NCBI GenBank assembly: GCA_947589305.1 | Contig: CANQAP010000002.1 | Coordinates: forward strand, 186,001-250,000 | Direction of reading: 5' to 3' | Length of the DNA: 64,000 nucleotides | Origin: an uncultured Lachnospiraceae bacterium | GTDB taxonomy: Bacteria > Bacillota > Clostridia > Lachnospirales > Lachnospiraceae | Shown here: positions 8,908 to 16,909 of the stretch, piece after piece | Numbering within the stretch: position 1 is the first letter of the stretch | Layout: each line of letters starts with the position of its first letter | Translations under genes and position numbers: made by a program | Notes under the pieces: generated by a model | The model's database searches: none | What the model was told of the DNA's origin: nothing | The model's input: only the letters and a program-made list of their open reading frames with translations

Positions 8908-9600
8908 GTGACACATATGTATAAATTGAATTTAATCATTAAAAGAATGTTTGACATGATTGCTTCTGGCATGGCTATTATTATTTTATTGCCCGTTTGG
9001 CTTGGAGTTGCTATAGCAATAAAAAAAGATTCCCAAGGTCCTGTGTTTTTTAAACAGGATAGACGAACCAAAGAAGGGAAAGTATTTCAAATGTTAAAAT
9101 TTCGTTCGATGGTTGTGAATGCAGAACATATGGGAACAGGGTTATTTAACTATATGGATGACCCGCGTGTTACGAAGGTGGGAAGAAAACTAAGGGATAG
9201 CAGTATAGACGAACTGCCTCAACTTTTTAATATTTTTGTAGGCGATATGTCTATTGTAGGTCCAAGACCATGTGTCAAATATGAGTTAGGTGATTTTGAT
9301 ACTTTAAATAAAAAATATAAGAAAAGGTTTCATATGAAAGCTGGTTTGACTGGATTAGCACAGGTGAAGGGAAGAAATGACATTAGCTGGGACGACAAAG
9401 TAAATTATGATAATCAGTATATTGATAATTTTGCAAAATATGGTATTTTAGTTGATCTTGCGATTCTTTTTGAATCAATAGGCAGGGTGTTTAATCAGCA
9501 AAGTATTTATGAAAAAAAATCAGAAGATGTTCTTGATGATATAGAAGCCGCAAAAGCGGCTGAAGAAGAAATCATCCGGATTGCTCATTTGCCGGATTAA
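8908..9600 (+). CDS. bacterial sugar transferase (monotopic phosphoglycosyl transferase)
   Basis: A 230 aa PglC/WcaJ-type enzyme. A single hydrophobic re-entrant helix lies near residues 15-38, followed by KKDSQGPVFFKQDR, MLKFRSM, the SSIDELPQL block, the GDMSIVGPRP block and GLTGLAQVKGR, all hallmarks of the family. Such enzymes move a phospho-sugar from a UDP-sugar to undecaprenyl phosphate at the inner face of the membrane. The GTG at 8908 follows the previous stop immediately; the ATG at 8917 is an alternative start. It is unusual that no other glycosyltransferase, flippase or polymerase gene is near, so it either works with unlinked genes or has a non-polysaccharide acceptor. Confidence 0.9.
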   Translation: MTHMYKLNLIIKRMFDMIASGMAIIILLPVWLGVAIAIKKDSQGPVFFKQDRRTKEGKVFQMLKFRSMVVNAEHMGTGLFNYMDDPRVTKVGRKLRDSSIDELPQLFNIFVGDMSIVGPRPCVKYELGDFDTLNKKYKKRFHMKAGLTGLAQVKGRNDISWDDKVNYDNQYIDNFAKYGILVDLAILFESIGRVFNQQSIYEKKSEDVLDDIEAAKAAEEEIIRIAHLPD

Positions 9601-9633
9601 GTGGTTGATTAAGATGCACATGGAGGAATCAAT

Positions 9634-10563
9634 ATGAAATATGATATTGCCAACAGAAGAATTTGGTTTAAAGGTGAGATAATAAATGTGAATGATGCTA
9701 AAATCAATGTATTAGCACCTACTGCCCAATTCGGATTAAATGTTTTTGAAGGCATTCCATGTTATTGGAATGAGAACACTCATCAACTATATGCTTTTAG
9801 GTTAGACGACCATTATGATAGATTGCTGCGTTCTGTAAAACTCATTCAAATGGACTGTCCATATACAAAAAAAGATTTAAAAGAAGCATTTATTAGTGTC
9901 ATTAGAGAAAATGAATATGAAGAGAATCTTTCTGTCAGACAAACATTGTTTGTGGATGGTTTTGGTTCGTGGGGTTCTGAAGGACCGGTGGAAATGTTTA
10001 TAGCACCGATTCCTCGTGGCAAAACAAGTGCTGAGTATAATAAAAAAGGACTAAATTGCTGCATAACTTCGTGGAGAAGAATTAGTGATGAAACATTGTC
10101 CCCACGTATCAAATGTGGCGCGAATTATATCAATAGTCGAGTGGGACAAAGGGAAGCTCTGCGTAACGGTTTCGATACATGTATTTTTTTGAATGAAGCA
10201 GGAAAGGTTTCTGAAGGTCCCGGTTCTTGTCTGTTTGTTATAAAAGACGGCAGTGTTGTGACACCGAAACTGACAGATAGCGTTCTTGAGAGTATCACCA
10301 GAGATTCTATTATCCAAATTGCAGAAAGTAAAAACATACCTGTTTTAGAGAGAACCATAGACAGAACGGAATTATATACATGCGACGAGGCGTTTCTATG
10401 TGGATCGGCCATGGAGATCACGCCTATTATAAGCATTGATAAGTATGTGATAGGGAATGGTGAAATCGGGACCATCACAGAAGATTTGCATCACTCATAT
10501 TTAGATGTGGTCAAAGGAAAGTGTGACAGATTTAAAAAATGGGTGACTCCAATTTACGCATAA
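9634..10563 (+). CDS. class IV aminotransferase (branched-chain aminotransferase-like)
   Basis: A 309 aa fold-type IV PLP aminotransferase. The N-terminal GLNVFEGIPCYW corresponds to the family's G-x-FEGIR segment, the PLP lysine lies in SPRIKCGANYINS, EAGKVSEGPGSCLFV matches the cofactor-binding block, and ESITRDSI follows. The housekeeping enzyme IlvE, D-amino acid aminotransferases and aminodeoxychorismate lyase share this fold; placement behind a decarboxylase and a sugar transferase suggests a dedicated step, such as making an amino group on a pathway intermediate. A GGAGG site precedes the ATG. Composition is AT-rich like the three upstream genes. Confidence 0.87.
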   Translation: MKYDIANRRIWFKGEIINVNDAKINVLAPTAQFGLNVFEGIPCYWNENTHQLYAFRLDDHYDRLLRSVKLIQMDCPYTKKDLKEAFISVIRENEYEENLSVRQTLFVDGFGSWGSEGPVEMFIAPIPRGKTSAEYNKKGLNCCITSWRRISDETLSPRIKCGANYINSRVGQREALRNGFDTCIFLNEAGKVSEGPGSCLFVIKDGSVVTPKLTDSVLESITRDSIIQIAESKNIPVLERTIDRTELYTCDEAFLCGSAMEITPIISIDKYVIGNGEIGTITEDLHHSYLDVVKGKCDRFKKWVTPIYA

Positions 10564-10616
10564 GCAATGGATGGTACAGATTGTGTTTTTATAGAATATA
10601 GCGATAGGGAGCATCT

Positions 10617-11837
10617 ATGATATACAGGGATTTTAAAGGCGAAACAATCTCATTATTAGGTTTTGGAGCTATGCGGCTGCCGTTACTGAAAGACGGCAGC
10701 GGAGAAATAGACGAAGATCAGGTTTACCGGATGGTACGATATGCGATAGAGCATGGCATCAATTATTTTGACACGGCGTATCCTTACCATAATGCGAAGT
10801 CTGAGATCATTCTTGGAAACGCTTTAAGGGATTTTCCGAGGGAGAACTATTATCTGGCGACCAAATTTCCGGGACATCAAATTGCAGACAGTTATTATCC
10901 GGAAGAAATTTTCGAAGAACAACTGAATAAATGCGGTGTTACATATTTTGATTTTTACCTGTTACATAATGTTTATGAAAACTCGATACATACATATACC
11001 GATCCGAAATGGGGAATCATAGACTATTTTATCAAGCAGAAACAGCTTGGCAGAATTAAACATTTGGGATTTTCCTGTCATGGTTTGATGAATACATTGA
11101 ATGCTTTTTTGGACCAATACGGAGATGTGATGGAATTTTGCCAGCTTCAGATCAATTATCTGGATTGGTCGTTACAGGATGCAAAGGCAAAATATGAAAT
11201 GCTAACGAATCGTGGCATTCCGGTTTGGGTAATGGAACCGGTAAGAGGCGGCAGATTGGCATCTTTGGATGAAGGAGCAAGGACAAGGCTTCGAGCAGTG
11301 GATGCAGAAGCTTCGGATGCGTCATGGGCATTTCGGTGGTTATTTCGACTTTCAAATGTAAAGGTGATTTTAAGCGGAATGTCGGATATGGAACAACTGA
11401 TAGATAATGTGAATACATTCGAACAGGCAAAAGAGCTGTCTGCGGATGAAGAACAGATGTTATTTGACATTGCAGAAAGCATGAAAGATTCAGTACCATG
11501 CACGGCGTGTCGATACTGTTGCGCAACTTGTCCGAGAGGTTTAGATATTCCGACCTTGCTATCCCTTTACAATGATATGCGCTTTTCCTTAAATTTCAAT
11601 GTGGGAATGACCATTGAAAGTTTGGAACCGGAAAAGACGCCGTCGGCATGTATCCGGTGTGGAAAGTGTGCGAAGATTTGCCCGCAGAAAATCGATATCC
11701 CGGAGGCGATGCAGATATTTTCCGGTTTGTTGGAACAGGTGCCAAGTTGGAAAGAATTAAGCAGACAGAGGGAGGAAGCGGCAAGAAAGCTGAGGGAAGA
11801 ACGAAAAGCAAAAAACAGTAAGGAATCCCTTGATTAA
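10617..11837 (+). CDS. aldo/keto reductase with C-terminal ferredoxin domain
   Basis: A 406 aa protein. The first 280 residues form an aldo/keto reductase barrel (FGAMRLPL, YFDTAYPYHNAKSE, then a His in YLLHNV). The C-terminus carries two iron-sulfur motifs, CTACRYCCATCPRGLDIP and CIRCGKCAKICPQKIDIP, each with a Cys-x2-Cys-x2-Cys-x3-Cys pattern. The barrel-plus-dicluster layout is common in anaerobic Firmicutes and is thought to link ferredoxin with carbonyl reduction; the substrate is unknown. Composition returns to the window average here, so the gene probably does not belong to the preceding AT-rich cluster. Confidence 0.92.
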   Translation: MIYRDFKGETISLLGFGAMRLPLLKDGSGEIDEDQVYRMVRYAIEHGINYFDTAYPYHNAKSEIILGNALRDFPRENYYLATKFPGHQIADSYYPEEIFEEQLNKCGVTYFDFYLLHNVYENSIHTYTDPKWGIIDYFIKQKQLGRIKHLGFSCHGLMNTLNAFLDQYGDVMEFCQLQINYLDWSLQDAKAKYEMLTNRGIPVWVMEPVRGGRLASLDEGARTRLRAVDAEASDASWAFRWLFRLSNVKVILSGMSDMEQLIDNVNTFEQAKELSADEEQMLFDIAESMKDSVPCTACRYCCATCPRGLDIPTLLSLYNDMRFSLNFNVGMTIESLEPEKTPSACIRCGKCAKICPQKIDIPEAMQIFSGLLEQVPSWKELSRQREEAARKLREERKAKNSKESLD

Positions 11838-11896
11838 TAATAAGTGGTTATTATATGATTCTTGTATGATGATTGTTATAAAGGAGGAGTCAATCG

Positions 11897-12928
11897 ATGA
11901 GACGTTTGGAAGGTTATCAAAGAGGTGTTAATCTGGGTGGCTGGTTATCACAAGGAAAATTGGGAAAGGAATATCTGGACACTTTTATTACGGAAGAAGA
12001 TATTATAAAAATTGCTTCTTGGGGAGCAGACCATGTACGCGTACCTTTGGATTTTGAAAATGTGGAAACGGAATCCGGAGAAGAAAAACCGGAAGGATAT
12101 GTCTATATTGACAACTGTATTCGCTGGTGCCGGGCAAACGGTCTGAATATGGTATTGGATCTGCATAAAACATGCGGATATATTTTTGACGACGAAGAAT
12201 ATTCGGCAAAGTTTTTTGAAGATCAGGCATTACAGGATCGCTTTATACACCTTTGGGAAAAACTAGCCAAGCGGTATGCGAAGGATGAGGATATTGTTAT
12301 GTTTGAACTGCTGAATGAGATTGTACGGTTTGATGTTGCGGATGCTTGGAATCGGATTGCACAACGTTGCGTTAGAATGATTCGAAATTATGCGCCGACG
12401 GCAAAGATTCTCTATGGCGGAGTAGGTTATAATGCCGTTACAGCGATTCGTTTGTTAAATCCTCCGATGGATGAAAATATCGTATACGGATTTCATTGCT
12501 ATGAACCGCTCATCTTCACCCATCAGACGGCAAGCTGGGTGAAGGATATGCCGGCAGATTTTCATATCGCATATCCGGATGATGTTAAGACATATACCGA
12601 GTGGACACGCAAAATGGCTGGGGCGACGACCGGCGCTTTAGCAGGTGAAGATATGAAGATTGAAACACTGGGACCGGAGTTCTTTGAAACGATATTCCGG
12701 GACGGAATTGAATGTGCGGAAGAATTTCAGGTGCCGTTATATTGTGGGGAATACGGAGTTATCGATCAGGCTCCGGTAGAAGATACGCTTCGCTGGTTTC
12801 AGGATATTCATTCCGTATTCGAAAAATATGGAATCGGAAGAGCAGTGTGGTCATATAAGCAAATGGATTTTGGTCTGTCAGACGCGCATTATGAATCCAT
12901 TCTGCCGCAATTGACAAAAGCCCTTTGA
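11897..12928 (+). CDS. glycoside hydrolase family 5 (cellulase/glucanase-like), cytoplasmic
   Basis: A 343 aa single-domain GH5 enzyme. RGVNLGGWLSQG is the typical N-terminal strand, FELLNEIV carries the acid/base Glu after Asn, and YCGEYGVI carries the nucleophile Glu. There is no signal peptide and no binding module, so it should act inside the cell on imported oligosaccharides or glycosides. The start has a strong site (AAAGGAGGAG) upstream. It stands at the end of a co-directional run and is followed by a strong hairpin at 12997-13030 shared with the convergent regulator gene. Confidence 0.9.
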   Translation: MRRLEGYQRGVNLGGWLSQGKLGKEYLDTFITEEDIIKIASWGADHVRVPLDFENVETESGEEKPEGYVYIDNCIRWCRANGLNMVLDLHKTCGYIFDDEEYSAKFFEDQALQDRFIHLWEKLAKRYAKDEDIVMFELLNEIVRFDVADAWNRIAQRCVRMIRNYAPTAKILYGGVGYNAVTAIRLLNPPMDENIVYGFHCYEPLIFTHQTASWVKDMPADFHIAYPDDVKTYTEWTRKMAGATTGALAGEDMKIETLGPEFFETIFRDGIECAEEFQVPLYCGEYGVIDQAPVEDTLRWFQDIHSVFEKYGIGRAVWSYKQMDFGLSDAHYESILPQLTKAL

Positions 12929-12996
12929 TATCAACGGAAGTACGACTGATGTTATATATCGTGTAGGGATCGTTCAATCGAATGACTGAAAAAAAC

Positions 12997-13030
12997 GAGA
13001 TATGTTCTCCGGCTTCGGAGAACATATCTC
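12997..13030 (-). terminator. intrinsic terminator between GH5 and DtxR-type genes
   Basis: A perfect 15-bp stem (GAGATATGTTCTCCG and its complement) with a GCTT loop. Read on the minus strand it is followed by a run of six T, so it chiefly ends the regulator transcript; on the plus strand the T tract is weak. Confidence 0.85.
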
Positions 13031-13077
13031 TTAATTTACTGGCTTTTAGTTTACTGGAAATCATGATAACTGTAGTC

Positions 13078-13452
13078 TTAGTATCCTTGCATGGAATGAA
13101 TATGATTTTTAATCGCCTCGAAGCTTTCCTTACTGATAACATGTTCAATCCGGCAGGCATCTTCAACGGCAATTTCTTTCGGAACGCCTAATTTCTCTAA
13201 ATATTCAGAAAATAACTCATGCCGTTCGTAAATCATTTCTGCGATCGCTTTTCCTTCATCTGTAAGATAAATATATCCTTCTGATGTAACAGTGATTTGA
13301 TGGTTGCTCCGCAAATTTTTCATGGCGACGCTGATGCTGGACTTTTTAAATCCGAGTTCGTTCGCAATATCTACAGAGCGTACGACAGGTAGTTTTTTAC
13401 TTAAAATCAAAATAGTCTCTAAATAGTTTTCTGCAGATTCCGTGGTTGCCAT
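13078..13452 (-). CDS. DtxR/MntR-family metal-dependent repressor
   Basis: A 124 aa iron- or manganese-responsive repressor. SAENYLETILIL is the typical N-terminus, a winged helix follows (VRSVDIANELGFKKSSISVAMKNL), then the dimerisation and metal-binding helices with the conserved ERHELF and the EDACRIEHVISKE block whose Glu, Cys/His and His bind metal. The SH3-like third domain is absent, as in MntR. It is divergent from the feo operon, whose promoter carries TTAG/CTAA operators, so it is the probable repressor. A TTGATT-17-TATACT promoter (13523-13495, minus strand) and GAGGTGA site precede the start. Confidence 0.93.
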   Translation of the reverse strand: MATTESAENYLETILILSKKLPVVRSVDIANELGFKKSSISVAMKNLRSNHQITVTSEGYIYLTDEGKAIAEMIYERHELFSEYLEKLGVPKEIAVEDACRIEHVISKESFEAIKNHIHSMQGY

Positions 13453-13494
13453 CGCGATGCGTTCACCTCAATCTTCTTAAATATTACTGGAAAC

Positions 13495-13523
13495 AGTATA
13501 GCACGCTTCTGTTGGGAAATCAA
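13495..13523 (-). promoter_or_regulatory. promoter of the DtxR-type regulator
   Basis: On the minus strand, TTGATT (13523-13518) and TATACT (13500-13495) are separated by 17 bp, 43 bases before the start codon. No TTAG/CTAA half-sites overlap it, unlike the divergent feoA promoter. Confidence 0.6.
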
Positions 13524-13573
13524 ATGCAGGCTTTTTAAATTCCATAAAAACCAAATGACAGGCGAAAAAGTTC

Positions 13574-13606
13574 TTGACAACTAATTGAAGTTAGCATATA
13601 CTAACT
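13574..13606 (+). promoter_or_regulatory. feoA promoter with DtxR-type operator
   Basis: TTGACA (13574-13579), 17-bp spacer, TATACT (13597-13602). Half-sites CTAA (13581), TTAG (13591) and CTAA (13601) recur every 10 bp, and AGTTAG-CATATA-CTAACT (13589-13606) is a perfect palindrome covering the -10 box. This is the geometry expected of an iron-dependent DtxR-family repressor site. Confidence 0.85.
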
Positions 13607-13656
13607 ATTGAAAAGAAATCTTGAATGATTACTACATAGGGAAAGAGGATGATAGT

Positions 13657-13866
13657 ATGCCGTTATCAATGGTAAAAGAAGGCGAACCGATTGTGATCAA
13701 AAAAGTTGGCGGAAAAGAGGAAACAAAAAGATTTTTAGAAAATCTTGGATTCACGGAAGGCGGCACGGTGACGGTGGTTTCCGACATCGGCGGAAATATG
13801 ATTGTGAATGTCAAGGATTCCCGTATCGCGATCGGGAAAGACATGGCAAATAAAATCATTGTGTAG
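13657..13866 (+). CDS. feoA: ferrous iron transport protein A (first copy)
   Basis: A 69 aa SH3-like FeoA domain protein (MPLSMVKEGEP, LENLGFTEGGTVTVVSDIGG, DSRIAIGKDMANKI). FeoA acts in the cytoplasm with FeoB. The ATG at 13657 follows AGAGGATG and matches the usual FeoA length; the reading from 13621 would begin close to the transcription start. It is the first gene of the operon behind the TTAG/CTAA operator and is followed 20 bases later by a second FeoA. Two FeoA genes before FeoB are common in Clostridia. Confidence 0.92.
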   Translation: MPLSMVKEGEPIVIKKVGGKEETKRFLENLGFTEGGTVTVVSDIGGNMIVNVKDSRIAIGKDMANKIIV

Positions 13867-13886
13867 TAGTCAAAAAGAAGGAGAGG

Positions 13887-14111
13887 ATGGCAATGACGCT
13901 AAAAGAAGTAAAATGCGGAGAGACTGTGACAGTAAAAAGATTGTCGGGTGACGGACCCGTCAAAAGGAGGATCATGGATATGGGAATCACAAAAGGAATC
14001 CCGGTATATGTCAGGAAAGTGGCTCCACTTGGCGATCCGGTAGAAGTGACTATACGAGGTTATGAACTGTCACTGCGGAAGGCGGATGCCGCTATGATTG
14101 AAGTAGAGTAA
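13887..14111 (+). CDS. feoA: ferrous iron transport protein A (second copy)
   Basis: A 74 aa FeoA domain protein with the classical pattern LKEVKCGETVTVKRL, GPVKRRIMDMGITKG, and GDPVEVTIRGYELSLRKADA, closer to typical FeoA than the first copy. The ATG at 13887 and the one at 13893 both lie after AAGGAGAGG; either is possible. It is thought to tune the FeoB GTPase. About 100 bases separate it from feoB, and that gap contains its own TTAG/CTAA sites. Confidence 0.92.
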   Translation: MAMTLKEVKCGETVTVKRLSGDGPVKRRIMDMGITKGIPVYVRKVAPLGDPVEVTIRGYELSLRKADAAMIEVE

Positions 14112-14130
14112 TTTTTTTTAAAAGTATGTG

Positions 14131-14188
14131 TTAGTTATATCTAATTTTAGTTGAAATGCCATAACGTTTAATAGATATAACGAACTAA
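14131..14188 (+). promoter_or_regulatory. operator-like inverted repeats between feoA and feoB
   Basis: TTAG-TTATAT-CTAA at 14131-14144 has the same spacing as the feoA operator, a further TTAG is at 14147 and CTAA at 14185. The decamer GTTATATCTA (14134-14143) recurs as its exact reverse complement at 14172-14181, so the two can form a hairpin or bind two repressor dimers. It may be an internal iron-controlled promoter or leader for feoB. Confidence 0.55.
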
Positions 14189-14212
14189 AGTATGAGAAAA
14201 GGAGAATTTGAT

Positions 14213-16597
14213 ATGTCCATGAAAATTGCATTGGCGGGGAATCCAAATAGCGGAAAAACAACACTGTTTAACGCATTAACGGGTTCTAATCAGTTCGTCG
14301 GAAACTGGCCGGGAGTAACAGTAGAAAAGAAAGAGGGAAAACTGAAAAATCATAAAGAGGTCACCATCATAGATTTACCGGGGATTTATTCATTGTCTCC
14401 GTATACTTTGGAAGAGGTGGTTGCCAGAAATTATTTGATTCAGGAGACGCCGGATGCTATTATTAATATTGTAGACGGTACGAATATTGAACGAAATCTT
14501 TATCTTTCGACGCAGATCATGGAACTGGGAATTCCGGTGGTTATGGCTGTGAATATGGCTGACCTTTTGGAAAAATCCGGGGATCAGATCCACATCGATA
14601 AGCTGAGTGAAAGACTGGGCTGTAAAGTAATGGAGATTTCGGCATTGAAAGGAACCGGGATCAATGAGGTGGCGGATCAAGCGGTGGCATTGGCAAAAGG
14701 AAGAAAGGCAGCCGTTCCGGCACATAGATTCTCGGAACAGGTAGAGCAAGCAGTCGAATCCGTGATTTCTGCATTGCCGACGGAGATTGCGCCGGAACAA
14801 AAGCGGTTTTTTGCCATTAAACTTTTGGAACAGGATCATAAAATTACAGATTTCCTGCATACAGTACCGGATGTGGCGCCACAGAGAAAACAGTTAGAAG
14901 AAGTGTTTGATGATGATGTGGAGAGTATTATTACCAATGAACGATATCAGTATATCGCATCTGTCATGAAAGACTGTGTATCGAAAGCAAAGGGCGAGAA
15001 ACGTTCTGTATCGGATAGGATCGATAAGATTGTGACGAATCGCTGGTTAGCGCTGCCGATCTTTGCGGTCGTGATGTTTATCGTGTACTATGTTTCTGTG
15101 ACGACAGTCGGGACATGGGCAACGGATTGGGCAAATGACGGCGTTTTTGGCGACGGTTGGCATTTGTTTGGAATCGGTTCGTCAGGGTATGGAAAGGCGT
15201 GTGAGGAATACGGCAGGGCGGATCAGATCGTTGCGGCATTTGAAGCAGGTGATTCGGAAACGGTGATATTGGATGATGAAGGTGAAGTTATAGACACCAT
15301 ATCGCTTTCGGATGCAGCCGTAGAGGAGGCGCAGGCAGTCTTAGATCTTGGTGAACCGGAACCGGCGGATTTTGGCATATGGGTGCCGGGAATCCCGGTT
15401 TTGCTCGAAAATTTCTTGACGGCGGTTAATTGTGTGGATTGGCTGCAAGGTCTGATCTTAGATGGTATTGTAGCCGGTGTAGGTGCCGTCTTGGGATTTG
15501 TTCCTCAGATGTTAGTGCTGTTTATTTTCTTGGCATTTTTGGAATCCTGTGGCTATATGGCACGGGTTGCGTTCATTATGGATCGTATTTTCCGTAAATT
15601 CGGATTATCGGGTAAATCCTTTATTCCGATGCTGATCGGAAGCGGCTGCGGAGTTCCGGGCATCATGGCTTCCAGAACGATCGAAAATGACAGAGACCGG
15701 AAAATGACGATCATGACTACAACTTTCATCCCTTGCGGCGCGAAGCTGCCGATCATCGCATTGATCGCAGGCGCTATCTTTGATAACGCTTGGTGGGTAT
15801 CGTACTCAGCATATGTAGTTGGTATTGCAGCGGTTATTTGTTCGGGGATCATTTTGAAAAAGACCAAGGTATTTGCAGGAGAACCGGCTCCGTTTGTGAT
15901 GGAGATGCCGGCATACCATTGGCCGACAGTCGGAAATGTATTGCGGAGTATGTGGGAACGTGCATGGTCCTTTATTAAGAAGGCAGGTACCATCATCCTG
16001 TTATCTACCATTGTACTATGGTTCCTGATGAGCTTTGGCTGGGTAGACGGTACGTTTTCAATGCTGGAGGCAGAACAGTTGGATAGCAGTATTCTGGCGG
16101 CGATCGGAAATGTCATTGCACCGGTTTTTATCCCTCTTGGATGGGGAGACTGGAAAATGGCTGTAGCGGCAGTAAGCGGTTTGATCGCAAAGGAAAATGT
16201 GGTTGGAACGTTTGGTGTTTTGTTTGGCTTTGCCGAAGTAGCAGAGGACGGTGCGGAAATCTGGGGGCAGTTAGCGGGGAGCATGACCGCAGTAGCCGGA
16301 TATTCGTTCTTGGTATTTAACTTATTGTGTGCGCCATGCTTTGCCGCTATGGGAGCCATCAAAAGAGAAATGAATAATGCAAAGTGGTTCTGGATCGCCA
16401 TCGGTTATCAGACCTTGTTAGCATATGTGGTCTCTCTGTGTATTTATCAGCTCGGTACTTTATTTAGCACCGGCACGTTTGGGATCGGAACCGTAGTTGC
16501 ATTCCTGCTCGTCATAGGGTTCCTCTATTTATTGATACGTCCGTATAAGGAAAACAGGACATTTGATATGAAACTGAAAAAAGCGACTGGAGTTTGA
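14213..16597 (+). CDS. feoB: ferrous iron transport protein B
   Basis: A 794 aa membrane Fe(II) transporter. The N-terminal G domain shows GNPNSGKTT (G1), the switch segment NWPGVTVEKKEG, DLPGIYSL (G3) and NMAD (G4). A spacer follows, then a membrane domain with the two gate repeats including GYMARVAFIMDR and GSGCGVPGI and a Cys-containing PCGAKLP segment. A soluble insert of about 90 residues, rich in Glu and Asp (about residues 325-395), lies between the first and second membrane segments, as in clostridial FeoB. The ATG at 14213 follows AAAAGGAG. It is the third gene of the feo operon. Confidence 0.97.
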   Translation: MSMKIALAGNPNSGKTTLFNALTGSNQFVGNWPGVTVEKKEGKLKNHKEVTIIDLPGIYSLSPYTLEEVVARNYLIQETPDAIINIVDGTNIERNLYLSTQIMELGIPVVMAVNMADLLEKSGDQIHIDKLSERLGCKVMEISALKGTGINEVADQAVALAKGRKAAVPAHRFSEQVEQAVESVISALPTEIAPEQKRFFAIKLLEQDHKITDFLHTVPDVAPQRKQLEEVFDDDVESIITNERYQYIASVMKDCVSKAKGEKRSVSDRIDKIVTNRWLALPIFAVVMFIVYYVSVTTVGTWATDWANDGVFGDGWHLFGIGSSGYGKACEEYGRADQIVAAFEAGDSETVILDDEGEVIDTISLSDAAVEEAQAVLDLGEPEPADFGIWVPGIPVLLENFLTAVNCVDWLQGLILDGIVAGVGAVLGFVPQMLVLFIFLAFLESCGYMARVAFIMDRIFRKFGLSGKSFIPMLIGSGCGVPGIMASRTIENDRDRKMTIMTTTFIPCGAKLPIIALIAGAIFDNAWWVSYSAYVVGIAAVICSGIILKKTKVFAGEPAPFVMEMPAYHWPTVGNVLRSMWERAWSFIKKAGTIILLSTIVLWFLMSFGWVDGTFSMLEAEQLDSSILAAIGNVIAPVFIPLGWGDWKMAVAAVSGLIAKENVVGTFGVLFGFAEVAEDGAEIWGQLAGSMTAVAGYSFLVFNLLCAPCFAAMGAIKREMNNAKWFWIAIGYQTLLAYVVSLCIYQLGTLFSTGTFGIGTVVAFLLVIGFLYLLIRPYKENRTFDMKLKKATGV

Positions 16598-16628
16598 TGA
16601 TATAGCAGATCAGAAAGGAGGAGTTAAC

Positions 16629-16796
16629 ATGGCAGAACTGTTTGCAAATGGATTAGTGGGAAGCATCTTGGTGGGAGCCGTACTTCTCGGAGCCGTGGTC
16701 CTGAGCATACGAAGCATGATCATCAGTAAGAAAAAAGGAAAATCTTTGCAATGCGGCTGCGATTGTGAGCATTGCGGAGGACATTGCAACCGATAG
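16629..16796 (+). CDS. FeoB-associated Cys-rich membrane protein
   Basis: A 55 aa protein too short for routine calling. One membrane helix (residues about 8-26) is followed by a basic stretch and a Cys/His-rich tail CGCDCEHCGGHC. AGAAAGGAGG lies just upstream of the ATG, 31 bases after feoB. Small Cys-rich single-pass proteins are recurrent neighbours of feoB in Firmicutes, where they may hand over or sense iron (family knowledge; function unproven). A strong terminator follows, so it closes the operon. Confidence 0.9.
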   Translation: MAELFANGLVGSILVGAVLLGAVVLSIRSMIISKKKGKSLQCGCDCEHCGGHCNR

Positions 16797-16833
16797 AAAA
16801 ATTAAACTATACATTTGTATATAAACGTGATAT

Positions 16834-16886
16834 AATAATCTCGTATTTTATCCTTGTGTTATCGGATAGAATATGAGATTATTTTT
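16834..16886 (+). terminator. terminator of the feo operon
   Basis: Left arm 16834-16853 and right arm 16864-16883 pair over 20 positions (two G-U pairs) with a 10-base loop and end in TTTTT. It is 24 bases before the next start codon, so it could also act as a leader for the hydrogenase-like gene: TATAAT at 16831-16836 overlaps the left arm. Confidence 0.8.
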
Positions 16887-16909
16887 GCATGAGGCAAGGG
16901 GGTATTCGG

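Noticed and set aside
12982-13191. Small plus-strand frame over the terminator and regulator
   Set aside because: It lies antisense to the DtxR-type gene and contains the terminator stem.
15553-16401. 282-codon open frame on the minus strand inside feoB
   Set aside because: It is antisense to a fully conserved gene, has no ribosome site and shows no domain pattern.
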